Positions 33,175 through 43,990 of a DNA stretch of 64,000 nucleotides are shown one piece after another. Both the position numbers and the translations under genes were made by a program. The notes under the pieces are model-generated. The model searched no databases and was not told the origin of the DNA. It saw only the letters and a list, made by a program, of their open reading frames with translations. Within the stretch, counting starts at the first letter, position 1. Every line of letters begins with the position of its first letter. The stretch covers positions 19,936,834 to 20,000,833 of the forward strand of contig AP025040.1 in assembly GCA_036186865.1 (NCBI GenBank), given 5' to 3'. Origin of the DNA: Eustoma russellianum (lineage: Eukaryota; Streptophyta; Magnoliopsida; Gentianales; Gentianaceae).

Positions 33175-34237
33175 GAGGCAAAGGATGAAGAAGAAGAACA
33201 CACTTGAAGCTCACTTGAAAGCAATAGTTGATTTGTCTAGCTATCTTCTTCTTGTCATTCTTGTTCCATTCTTTGTAGCCAAGGTGTTCTTGTTGTATTT
33301 ATTGGAGAGCTACAAGCCACTTGAGCTTCATTTGTAAGATTGATTATAAGGCTACATCAACAGGTGGTAGAGGTGTTGCATAGAATGTGTTCATCCAAGT
33401 CTTGAATAGGGTTGGTGTTTAACCCAAGGATCAAGTTTGGTTCTTGTTGTAATTTGGTTCATACCATAGTGAAATCCAAGGAAAGGTGTTCCTTGGGACT
33501 GGAGTTGGTCACATTAACCGAACCAGGATAAATTCTCGGTGTTTTTGTCTTGTTTCTATATTTCTGCATTCTGCCTGTTTTTCACTGCATTTTCACACAA
33601 TTTCTCACGTTTTGAACAAATAGCTAAGCACTTTACAAATTTGTGATTTTTGGTGAAGTTATACTTCAGACTGTTAGATTTCATTTGCAACAAGAACCAC
33701 TTGATTTGAGCAAGGGAAAGCTAGTCTGTCAGTCGTTGCAAGATAACTGCTCCAATCTAGCTGCAATCTGACCAGTTTTGAGAAAACTTGAATTCTGTTT
33801 TAACCAAGAATTTTTTTTAAGGTCAGAGCCTTTTGGAATCATAAACTAGACATCCTAAGGATTGTTTTGACAGTCAACCTTTTTTTGTTAAGTATTCAAA
33901 GAGAAACACGTTTTCCGATTTCAGCAACATTCTGTCCAATTCTGTCCAGATTGACCATCTGAATCTTTTTATTTATTTGAAGGGTCAAACGATTTTATTT
34001 TTGTCTAATTCTTGGACATAGTATTTTCAACACATTGAAGTTAAGTTCTGGAACTTTTCACAATTTTTGGAGTTGTGTACAAAGATTTTTGAATTTTTCA
34101 AAAGCGGGTTCTGAATCTGAGGTGGTCTCAGATTCTGTTTTCAAAGGGGCTTTTAATCAAGGGTAGTAGTGTAATTTCTGCTAACCACTATTCACCTCCC
34201 TTTAGTGGTGTTCATTGCAGGTGCACGGTCCAACAAT

Positions 34238-34250
34238 TGGTATCAGATCC
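34238..34250 (+). other. S2 primer-binding site, decayed
   Basis: TGGTATCAGATCC near-matches TGGTATCAGAGCC, just after the 5' LTR. Confidence 0.8.
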
Positions 34251-34357
34251 AGGCCAACACCACTCTAAGAAGAAAGATTCAACACCATACGAACAAGACA
34301 AGGCCAAGAAACAACAATTCAATGTAGCCTGCTAATCTCAAATCAAAGGTACATAAA

Positions 34358-36463
34358 ATGGCTATTATTTCTCACGAATGTGAGTTGGAATTTATGTCTA
34401 CGCAACGTCCTCCTCTTTTCGATGGAAATAATTCCATTCATTTGAAACTTAGAATGAGGCTATTCTTAATGGTTATAGACATCGATTTTTGGTCTATAGT
34501 TGAATATGGGTCGTACATTCCAATGAAAATTGTACAAGTTAGTGGAGTCACACAGGATGTAGAAAAATATAAAAGTGAATGGTCTTCCGAAGTTAAAAAG
34601 AAAATGTCCATGAACGCTAAGGCTATGCAATTACTGTTAAAAGGACAAATGACCTCTTAAGCAGGATATATGTCAAATTGCACAAGTGCACATGACATGT
34701 GGAAATCATTAGAATTAAAGCATGAAGGTACTAGCGGGGTAAAAGAGTCAAAAATAAACATGCTTATGTCTGAGCTTAAATCTTTCAAAATGTTGTCAAA
34801 CGAATCCATAATATCTATGGATTTGAGGATTACTAACATTTTAAATGCTCTTGAAGCTTTAGGAAAATCATTCACGAACAATGAAAAGGTTCAAAAGGTA
34901 CTGCGAAGCCTTCCTGCTGAATGGGATCCTAAGGTAACAACAAATGAAGAGACAAAGTCAATCACTAAGATGGATGAATTGATCGGTTCACTTAGAGTTT
35001 ACAAGGTAAAACTAAATCAACGGGAAGTCCGAGTCATCTAAGTCATCCAGTAAGTCTATAGCTTTCAAATCAACTGAATCACATGCAAATAATGATGATA
35101 GTAATAGTGATAATGAATTAGACGATAACTTAATATTGATAGCTAGAAAACTTAGAATGTTTTTCAAATGGCCTAATAGGAATAGACAACGATCTTCTTC
35201 TTCTTCTTCTTCTCAACCAAAGAAAAATAACTCTAATAACAATAAATGGTATAATAAAGAGTTAAAGTGTTATGAATGTGGTCAAAAAGGACACATCTCT
35301 TATGATTACCCGACAAAGAAAAACGCCAACAATAAAAATAATAACAATAAACAAGACAAGGAAATGCAAAAATCAAAGGCAAAGGAGACCAAGTTAAGGA
35401 AAGACAAACGAGCAATAAAGGCGAGCACGTGGAGCGACTCGTCCGACTCAGAATCTTACACTGAGGAAGCTCAAGTCTGTTTTGTATCTAACGAGGTAAG
35501 TTCTTCATTTGATGAAGATTCTGATAATGAAATGTCATTCGATGAAATGTATGAAGAATTTTTAAGGATGCATGCTCACTATAAAAGGCTCTCTAAAGAA
35601 AAGAAGAAACTAATTGAAGAAAACGACAAGTTGAAGACGTCCACTTGGAGTTTTCCAATCAATTAGAATCATATAGGAAAAATGAACAAAAATTAAAAAT
35701 TAAAAATAGTATGTTGAAGTCTAAATTAGAAAGTTGTGAAAATGAGATAGTACAACTTAAATCTACTAAACTAAACTTAGAAAAAAATGTTTAAACAATT
35801 TAAATCTGGTACAAACATGTTAGATACACTTATATCATCTCAAAAATATGGAAACGATAAAACTAGATTAGGATATAAAGAAGAAAATGCCAAAGTAGTT
35901 AAAAAACTAAGTTTGTTTCATCTAGTACGAAACTGCCATACAATACTACGAAATCAACTTTGCCTGCTACATCTTCTTCTACTCCGTATTCTGCTTATTC
36001 TAAGGCAAAAATACAATATGTACCCACAAAAGCACACACATATCAACATGCTACGAGGGAAAATTTTACATCTAGACAACCTAGAAATTATGCCTATATG
36101 TATATAAATGCAACTAGACATAATAAAATGCATCCAACTTATTATGAACCTAAATATAGGCAACATTCATATAAGACTTATAGAAATGCATATGAACACA
36201 CATATATAGCGCCATACAAGAAACAAAATCATATGCCTTATACACACTATCAAAATCGGCCAAGACATAGTACTTATCAACCAAGGTATAACATGTATAA
36301 CCATGCATCATGTTTTAAATGGAATGGACAATTACATGAAAATCCTTTGTGTCATTCAACTTATAATAATGTCAAACATGTTTCTAGAAGGTTTGTCCAA
36401 GTTTGGATACCTAAGGAATATCTAAACAAGGATGGTGCCCCTAACATCCAAGGACCCAAATAA
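34358..36463 (+). pseudogene. gag: S2 gag, disrupted
   Basis: Homologous to S1 gag over its full length. The ATG at 34358 opens with a PPLFDGNN block. A TAA at 34658-34660 (in frame, probably from GAA) breaks it after 100 codons, a frameshift lies near 35025, and more occur near 35650 and 35780-35960. The zinc knuckle CYECGQKGHISYDY has lost its last cysteine to Tyr. The frame ends at TAA 36461-36463, the same stop as in S1. Confidence 0.92.
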
Positions 36464-39400
36464 AGGATACCTAAAACTTTGTCTCCATTGTAGGAAAATC
36501 GCAAGGAATGCAAGGAGACAAAGTCAAAGAATCTAAAAACTAAATGGTTTTTAGATAGTGGATGTTCAATGCATATGACGGGCAACCCTAAACTATTCAC
36601 CTAGTTAAAACATATCAAGAATGGGGGAAAGGTGACATTCAGTGACAGTAACAAAGGACAAGTTGTTGGAAAAGGAACTATCGAGGACCCTAACACATTT
36701 CAAATACGAAATGTGAATTTATGGTATAGAAGACTAGGCCATATAGGAATTTCAACAATTGAAAAGTTATCTAAGAAGAATTTAATTAGAGGTATGCCTA
36801 AGTTAGACTTAGATAATTTTCAAATGTGTGAAACATATATTAAAGGAAAACATATTAAAGAAACATTAAAATCAAAACATGAAGTGAGTTAAGTCATGTA
36901 TTAGAATTGCTTCACTTAGACTTATTTGGTCCAAGTAGGACAAGAAGTCTAGGTGGACACTACTATGTGTGTGTCATAGTGATGATTACTCACGATACTC
37001 ATGAACATTGTTCTTAACACACAAAGACGATGCTCCATTGGCAATCGAAACTCTTATCAAGCAACTCGAAAATATTTATGAAGAAAATGTTAAATGAATT
37101 AGGAGTGATAGAGGTGGAGAATTTAAAAACAAAGATGTAATCAAGTTTTGTGAATTACATGGAATTAAACATGAATTCTCACCACCAAGGACACCACAAC
37201 TCAATGGAGTTGTAGAACACAAAATTAGAACAATTCAAGAGGTTGTTAGAACAATGTTATGTGAAAATAAAGTACCAAAATTTTTGTGGGCTGAAGCTGT
37301 TAGTTGTGCATGTTATGTAATAAATAGGTTTTCTATTAGAAAGAAATTAAATAAAACACCTTATGAATTGTTAAATAATAGACAACCTAAGGTAGATTAA
37401 CTTAGAGCTTTTGGTTGTAAGTGCTTTGTGTTGAACACTAAGGATAATCTAGACAAGTTTGAACAAAAGTCTATTGGATGCATATTTATTGGTTATTCAA
37501 CTAACTCAAGAGCATATAGGTGTTACAATCCCGCATCTAGAAAAATAATTGAACCTATACATGTGAAATTCAATGAAAATGCATGTTTTGAAGTTAGTAA
37601 TAAAATTCAACATAAACAGGAAAATAATGTTGAGAATATGTTTGTTGATGATGATATATTATTTGAGCATGTACTTGATCATCTAGAACCAACTCCTCCT
37701 GAACAAAACATGCATGAACCGTTAGATGAAATAAATGAAGAAATTTTGCAATTGGAAGATAATACAACTAATGATCCAATTACATATGATAATGTTCATA
37801 CAAATTAAACATTTGAACAAGATGAGGGTGAACCTAGTCAATCTAGGAATTGGTGGCACCTTAAAGAGTTAATTATTGGGGATCCAAGTGTTGGGGTTAG
37901 AACACGTAGAAACATAAGTTAATTTGAAGGACATATCTTAATCTCACACTTAGAACCTAAGAATGTAAAGGAAGCCGTAGGTGATATATCATGGATAGAC
38001 GTCATGCATGAGGAATTGAATCAATTTACAAGGAACAACGTATGAGACTTAGTACCTAAACCTGAAAACAAGTATATAATAGGAACCAAATGTGTCTTTA
38101 GAAATAAAATGGATGAACAAGGAAACATCACATGAAATAAGGCTAGGCTAGTCGCACAAGGTTATAATCAACAAGAAGGAATAGATTATGAAAAAACCTT
38201 TGCACCCGTTGCACGACTAGAAGCAATTAGATTGTTACTTGCGATTGCAAGTTTAAGCAATATTAAACTCTTCTAAATGGATGTCAAGAGTGTGTTCTTG
38301 AATGAATACATCCAAGAAGAGGTGTTTGTGAAACAACCCCCTGGATTCGAAGATCCAAAGAATCTAACCATGTTTACAAGCTTAAGAAAGCTCTATATGG
38401 TTTGAAACAAGCTCCAAGAGCTTGGTATGATAGATTTGCAAACTTTCTTATTGCAAATAATTATCAAAGGGGACCATAGACAACACATTATTCCTAAGAA
38501 GAAAAGATAACGACTTGTTAATAGTTCAAATATATGTAGATGATATAATCTTTGGTTCAACCAACCCTACCTTAGTAAAAGACTTCGAAGAGTGTATGAA
38601 GTCACAATTTAAAATGTCAATGGTAGGAGAGTTGAATTATTTCTTAGGACTTCAAATCAAACAAACCCCTCAAGGAATTCACATTAGCCAACTTAAGTAT
38701 GTCAATGATATGATTAAGAAGTTTGGCTTTGAAGAGTTGAAACCAACACCTACACCCATGAGTGTTAGCACCAAACTACATAAGGATGAAAATGGAAAAC
38801 CTTTTTATGACACACTATATAGGTCTATGATTGGCTCATTGTTATATTTAACTACATCAAAACCTGACATCATGTTTAGTTTGTGTATGTATGCTAGGTT
38901 TTAATCTTGTCCTAAGGTATCTCATTACAATGCAGCAAAAAATATCTTTAGATATCTTAAACACACACCTCACTTAGGACTTTGGTATGATAGAAAGACT
39001 AAGTTGGAACTGTATGCTTATAACGATGCTGATTATGGTGGTTGTAAATTAGATCGAAAATCTACTATCGGTACATGTCAATTTATAGAAACCAACTTGA
39101 TCTCTTGGTTCTCTAAAAAGCAAACTAGTGTAGCTCTTTCTACCACCGAAGCTGAGTATATAGCCTTAAGCTTATGCACTACCTAAATACTTTGGCTTAA
39201 ACAATAACTTAGTGATTTTGGCATTAAAATGGAGAAGATTCAAATTTTCTGTGACAGTACAAGTGCGATCAATCTTTCTCGGAATCTGGTACTTCATTCT
39301 AAGGCCAAACACATTGAGGTAAGATACCATTTTCTTGGAGATCATGTTCAAAATGGGGACATAACATAGATCATGTAGGAACTGATCTGCAAGTAGCTGA

Positions 39401-39485
39401 CATCTTCACCAAACCCCTTAATCAAGCCAATTTTGAAAACTTACGAGCCAAGTTAGGTGTGATGACTTACGATACCATTGCATAG
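36464..39485 (+). pseudogene. pol: S2 pol, disrupted
   Basis: The second stop TAG (36491-36493) lies ten codons past the gag stop, as in S1. The protease signature LDSGCSMHMTG follows, then a TAG at ~36602. About 50 codons between protease and integrase are missing (near 36714). Integrase, RT (YVDD near 38535), and RNase H (YNDADYGGC, TTEAEYIAL) can all be followed but with more than ten stops or shifts, including TAA at ~37398, ~37806 and ~38902. Clearly inactive. Confidence 0.92.
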
Positions 39486-39510
39486 TTCTATCTTTTGCAT
39501 GATTTACAAA

Positions 39511-39809
39511 ATAAAGGGGGAGATAGAATAAGAAAATGATTTTTAGTTGGTAAGTTATGATTTGGATTTGAATTGAATAATACGCTAAGTTTCAATTGTT
39601 ATAAGTTTTGAGCATATGTTAAGGGGGAGAGTATAAGTTGAGGGGGAGCACATAAACACATATGTTAAAAACATGAGATTTGGAAGTTTGAAAACAATTG
39701 GTATAAAATTAGTGAAACAATTGGTAATTGGTGCGGTTTTCAACATAATTCAATTGCTAAATATGTGATAATGTTAAGTTATTTTGAAAATCATCCAAAA
39801 GGGGGAGAA
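39511..39809 (+). other. S2 3' UTR with multiple polypurine tracts
   Basis: Tracts at 39513-39524 (AAAGGGGGAGAT), 39621-39630, 39640-39648 and 39797-39809 (AAAAGGGGGAGAA). The last abuts the LTR. Order and spacing mirror S1. Confidence 0.85.
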
Positions 39810-41891
39810 TGTTGAGAAATATGTTTGAATAATTTTCAAAGTCATGATTTTAAGTGGTGAATGCATAAAAATGTCACACATGGTATTATAAGTGATTAAA
39901 AGTTGAAAAAGTTAAGAAAAATGACATCGATCTCTCAGGTTGTTACACTTCGATCGATCGATGTACTTCGATCCCTCACATCGATCGATCCATGTAAGGC
40001 AGAGAAAATTCAAGACCTTACTGTGAGACATCGATCTCTAAACCTGAGACACATCGATCGATCGATGTAGGTCAGATTCAAACTCTGAAACTTACTCTGA
40101 GATATCGATCTCTGAAGCTGAGGCAATTCTATCGATCGATGTCTAGGGTTTTATAAATATTTTTCTAAAATGTAATAAAGTGGTTGTTTTCATTTGTAAA
40201 TGTTTTATATATGTTCATTATGTGATTATTATATGATTTTGATAAATATAAATGTCTTGTGACTAATGTGCCTTTGAAGTTTCTACAACTTACCAAAAAA
40301 GGCAAAATTGGTATTATGAGTTTTGTAGGAACATGATATGGTGGAAATATTTCGACTTATTCTCATGTTATTTACCATGACAAAGATGTTATTATATCTA
40401 TTTTTGACCGTCGGGGTCATTTCTGGAGTTTTCTCTTACCAAAGGCATTTTGGTCATTTTATCCCTGAGGGTATTTTTGGTATTTTCACTCAAGGAATAT
40501 CTTGAATATATTCTTATCTTCATTATGGAGTTGAGTTATGATTATCTTGAAGATTATATGGTGTTTTTATATTATTTTTCACAAATGATGATGTTATCGA
40601 CGGTAGCGGGATGTGAAGACAACTAATGTACAAGATGATTATGTGGTTTTATATTATTTTTCACCAATCATTTTGCTTTATGTTGCCAAGTGTGCAAGAT
40701 GATTATGTGGCCAGCCAATAATGTGAAGACAACTAAGATTTGATGATGAAGATGATGACACATTGGAGGTCTTATCTTCAAGAGCTATTTCACACTAGAA
40801 ATAGGAGGCAAAGGATGAAGAAGAAGAACACACTTGAAGCTCACTTGAAAGCAATAGTTGATTTGTCTAGCTATCTTCTTCTTGTCATTCTTGTTCCATT
40901 ATTTGTAGTCAAGGTGTTCTTTGTGTATTTGTTGGAGAGCTATAAACCTCTTGAGCTTCATTTTTTTTGATTGATTAGCCAATTCTTTAAGGCTACATTA
41001 ACAGGTTGCAGATGTGTTGTAACTAAATGTTGCATAAAAGGTGTTCATCCAAGTCTTGAATAGGGTTGGTGTTTAACCCAAGGATCAAGCTTCGTTCTTG
41101 TTGTAATTTGGTTCATACCATAGTGAAATCCAAAGAAAGGTGTTCCTTGGGACTGGAGCATGTCACATTAACCGAACCAGGATCAATTCTCGATGTTCTT
41201 ATCTTGTTTCTATATTTCTGCATTCTGTCCCTTTTTCACTGCAGTTTTCACACAATTTCTCATGTTTTGAACAAATAGCTAAACACTTTCAAAATTCGTG
41301 ATTTTTGGTGGAGTTATACATCAGACTGTTAGCTTTCATTTTCAACAAGAATCACTTGATTTGAGCAAGAGAAAGTTACTCTTTCAGTCGTTGCAAGATA
41401 ACTGCTCCAATCTGGCTGCAATCTGACCAATTTTGAGAAAACTTCAATTCTGTTTTAACCAAGAGTTGTTTAAGGCCAGGGTCTTTTGGAATCATAAACT
41501 AGATATCCTAAGGAGTGTTTTCACATAAATATAAACCTTTTTAGTTAAGTATTCAAAGAGAAACATGTTTTCCAATTTCAGCAACATTCTGTCCAATTCT
41601 GTCCAGATTGATCATCTGAATCTTTTTATTTGTTTGAAGGATCAAACGATCTTCTTTTTGTCTAATATTTAGACAGCGTCTTGTCAACACATTGAAGTTA
41701 AGTTTTAAAATTTTCATAATTTTTGGAGTTGTGTACAATGATTTATGAATTTTCAAAAAATGGGTTCTGAATCTGATGTGATCTCAGATTCTATTTTCAA
41801 AGGAGTTTTTGATCAAGGGTATTAGTGTAATTTCTGCTAACCACTATTCACCCTCCTCTAGTGGTGTTCATTGCAGGTACACGGTCTAACA
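39810..41891 (+). repeat. S2 3' LTR
   Basis: A 2082-bp LTR from TGTTGAGAAATATG to ACGGTCTAACA. It retains a shorter ATCGATCG array (39924-40148) and lacks ~500 bp present in the 5' LTR (break near 40612). Confidence 0.92.
39924..40148. repeat. ATCGATCGAT palindrome array in S2 3' LTR
   Basis: Same units as 31767-32030, but about 35 bp is missing from the second unit. It includes the full CATCGATCGATCGATGT palindrome near 40050. Confidence 0.88.
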
Positions 41892-42180
41892 GGTTTTATG
41901 CCTAAAAATTATCACATAAAATTGATTTCCTGCTAAACCTCATGGCTCAATTGAAGTGTGACAAAAAGACTACAATCAGTATTTCAGAAAACCTAGAACA
42001 GCATGATCGAACTAAACACGTTGAAACAGATAGACATAAACTTGACGATGGGGGTCATCGAGCTTCTGTTCATATGATCAGAAGATCAACTTGCAGATAT
42101 ACTCACCGAGGCAGCCGATCGAAGGATCTTCGAGTCAACATTGTGCAAGTTGGGTATTGATCATCATACTATTCAACTTG
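41892..42180 (+). pseudogene. Copia element X: RNase H end of pol
   Basis: Right-hand piece of X pol. DRTKHVETDRH-like and SEDQLADILTEA text, in shifted frames, is the typical end of copia RNase H and pol, followed by LGIDHHTIQ and the TTGAGAGGAAT tract. GGTTT at 41892-41896 is the S2 TSD. Confidence 0.8.
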
Positions 42181-42189
42181 AGAGGAATT

Positions 42190-42350
42190 GATGGGAAATA
42201 TAGCCAATCCTATAGCCAACCTAGTACCTAAGTCAAAGTAGCACACAATCTTGTATTTGATTTAATATTGTATCCACATTGATGTTAGGCTATATACAAA
42301 ACTTGTGTAAACTTGAACACTACAATAAAAACTGATTTCATTCATGAACA
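42190..42350 (+). repeat. Probable short 3' LTR of copia element X
   Basis: Just after CTTGAGAGGAAT, TGATGGGAAATATAGCC opens a ~160-bp segment that ends CATTCATGAACA. It includes ACTTGAACACTACAATAAAA, typical of copia LTR 3' portions. No 5' copy is visible, so the border is tentative. Confidence 0.55.
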
Positions 42351-43006
42351 GGGGCAAAGAGATGATTTGGGTGAGCAAGTGCAGTAGTTCCCAATGCACA
42401 ATACGCCTATCACAGGCAATAGAACAACAGAATCTCACTCCACCAGAACATCTTTAACCCCCAAGTCAAAAACACAACTGAAGACCATGCATTGGCGCCC
42501 TCATTTCGGCATGAATGGCTGAACGATATCCATAGAAATGGGAAAACCCTGCAATGACTGAACCTGCTGAGTATTACTCGCCCATCCAGGTTTAATTGAA
42601 AGCAGGATGCACCAGGCTTCTGCCAAGGAACGAGCAAATGCCGCGATCTAGTTACACAAGATGAATTTCAGACAAACCGGTGTAATCTGATAGCTTTGTT
42701 GATTTATTTATTTTATTCTTTTTGGTCTAGCCTGTATAAGATTTGAATCGGTAATGCATAAAGTAATAAGTGAAAAAAATATTAGTAATGCACTCATCAT
42801 CTGAATGGCCGTATGCGCGCTGTACACATGTAGGAAGATCATGGTCCCCAAATGTAGGGAATTTTAATGGAAGTTTCATTCTATTATCTTGGGATTTATA
42901 TGCTGATGAAGGCAAAACTATCACTTACAAATGTTACTTCATATACGAAACTCAGATTCTATACAGATTAGAGAACGAAACTGAGATTCTGTACGGCACA
43001 AGGATA
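42351..43006. other. Unassigned sequence
   Basis: No ORF or domain I can support. Two closely spaced related phrases, ATATACGAAACTCAGATTCT and ACGAAACTGAGATTCTGTAC, lie at ~42939 and 42974, just before the minisatellite. Confidence 0.5.
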
Positions 43007-43192
43007 AGCAGCGCTCAGCACAGGGATGAGCAGCGCTCAGCACAGGGATGAGTAGAGCTCAGCACAGGATGAGCTGAGCTCAACACAGGATGAGCAGAGC
43101 TGAGCACAGAAGAGCTCAGCACAGAGAAGATCTTAGCACAAGGAAGAGCTCAACACAAAAAAGAGCTCAACACAGAGAAGAGCTCAACACAC
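43007..43192. repeat. GCTCAGCACAG minisatellite with shrinking period
   Basis: About ten tandem units with core GCTCAGCACAG. Period falls from 22 bp (first two units identical) through 21 and 20 to 17 bp at the right end. Confidence 0.95.
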
Positions 43193-43990
43193 AAACCAAG
43201 ACGAGTCCAAGACTTTGTCCTTAAGACAAATTGCTCCTGTATACTGTGTCCAACCAGAAATTGCAAACGTCTCCCAGGATACAAGGGCTAACAGTTCCAA
43301 CGAGTGGCACTACTACGTAAGAACTCCACGAACCTGACAAATGTTCTGACTTCTCGGATTGATGAAATACAGCAGCATCGTATGCAGTATGCAGCAGTAG
43401 TTTATGCAGAATGCTCGTATGCAGCAGGAGAAGGGTAGAAACTTTTTCCAGTGTGTCTTATAAGCAGAGTACTGCCTCCATTTATAGAGGGAAATCTTAG
43501 AGGTTACGGCAATCCACGACCGCACTGATCGGCCAGTAACCCCCACGATCACCACGCACCCCATGACCGCCTCTGATCGGCCAGTAACCCACGACTGATA
43601 GGAATCAGTCAATTGAAACTTTTAGCTTAATCCGAGCCATTAGATTGTAGGATTAAATCATAACCATAGGACCAAGTAACTTATTTTCTTGAAAAATTTA
43701 AAGAAAAATTTGTCCAAAAAGATAAGAACTGGACGGATGAGCCACGAGCCCGAGCCGAGCCGGCCGGATGGGCGGACAAGCGACGGCAACGCACGCGCGT
43801 GTGTGGCAGCTATTTGTGTATTCCCTCCGGTCAAAAATTCTCTTGCCCTTAGGGCACATGTAAAGTGCCTCTATGCATTGCGATTTGCAGGCTGCGATTG
43901 CTCGAGCAAAGAATAAAGTTTATAATGGAAAGAGCCGGCACATACGATTGGTATATTTAACTCATATTTATGAGTATATTTAGGTCTTAT
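43193..43990. other. Unassigned sequence with a minus-strand TATA candidate
   Basis: CCATTTATAG at 43478-43487 gives CTATAAATGG on the minus strand. Upstream of it in that direction, TGATCGGCCAGTAACCC occurs twice (around 43526 and 43575). This looks like the U3 of an LTR read leftward, but I cannot find its ends. A GC-rich stretch lies at 43735-43800. Confidence 0.4.

Larger units (their letters stand above)
31652..34235 (+). repeat. S2 5' LTR
   Basis: A 2584-bp LTR from TGTTGAAAAATATG to GCACGGTCCAACA. It has the ATCGATCG array (31767-32030) that S1 lacks. The TATA box is mutated to CTACAAATAG (33165-33174). Confidence 0.92.
31652..41891 (+). mobile_element. Sirevirus-like element S2, full length but degenerate
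   Basis: Same family as S1, opposite orientation: 5' LTR 31652-34235, decayed PBS, gag 34358-36463, pol 36464-39485, multi-PPT region and 3' LTR 39810-41891. Both coding regions have many stops, frameshifts and small deletions. The 3' LTR is ~500 bp shorter than the 5' LTR through an internal deletion near 40610. It lies in copia element X, 727 bp right of S1. Confidence 0.93.
17772..42350 (+). mobile_element. Copia element 'X', split by S1 and S2
   Basis: Three collinear pieces of one degenerate Ty1/copia element lie on the plus strand: 17772-19376 (integrase and RT start), 30925-31651 (RT and RNase H) and 41892-42350 (RNase H end, PPT, LTR). The domain order continues across both breaks, and each break carries a 5-bp TSD of the inserted element. 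Many stops and frameshifts show it is older than both insertions. Its gag and 5' LTR are not seen. Confidence 0.85.

Noticed and set aside
43007..43192. CRISPR-like array
   Set aside because: The units are contiguous and of changing length without unique spacers, and the setting is a plant nuclear genome; it is a minisatellite.
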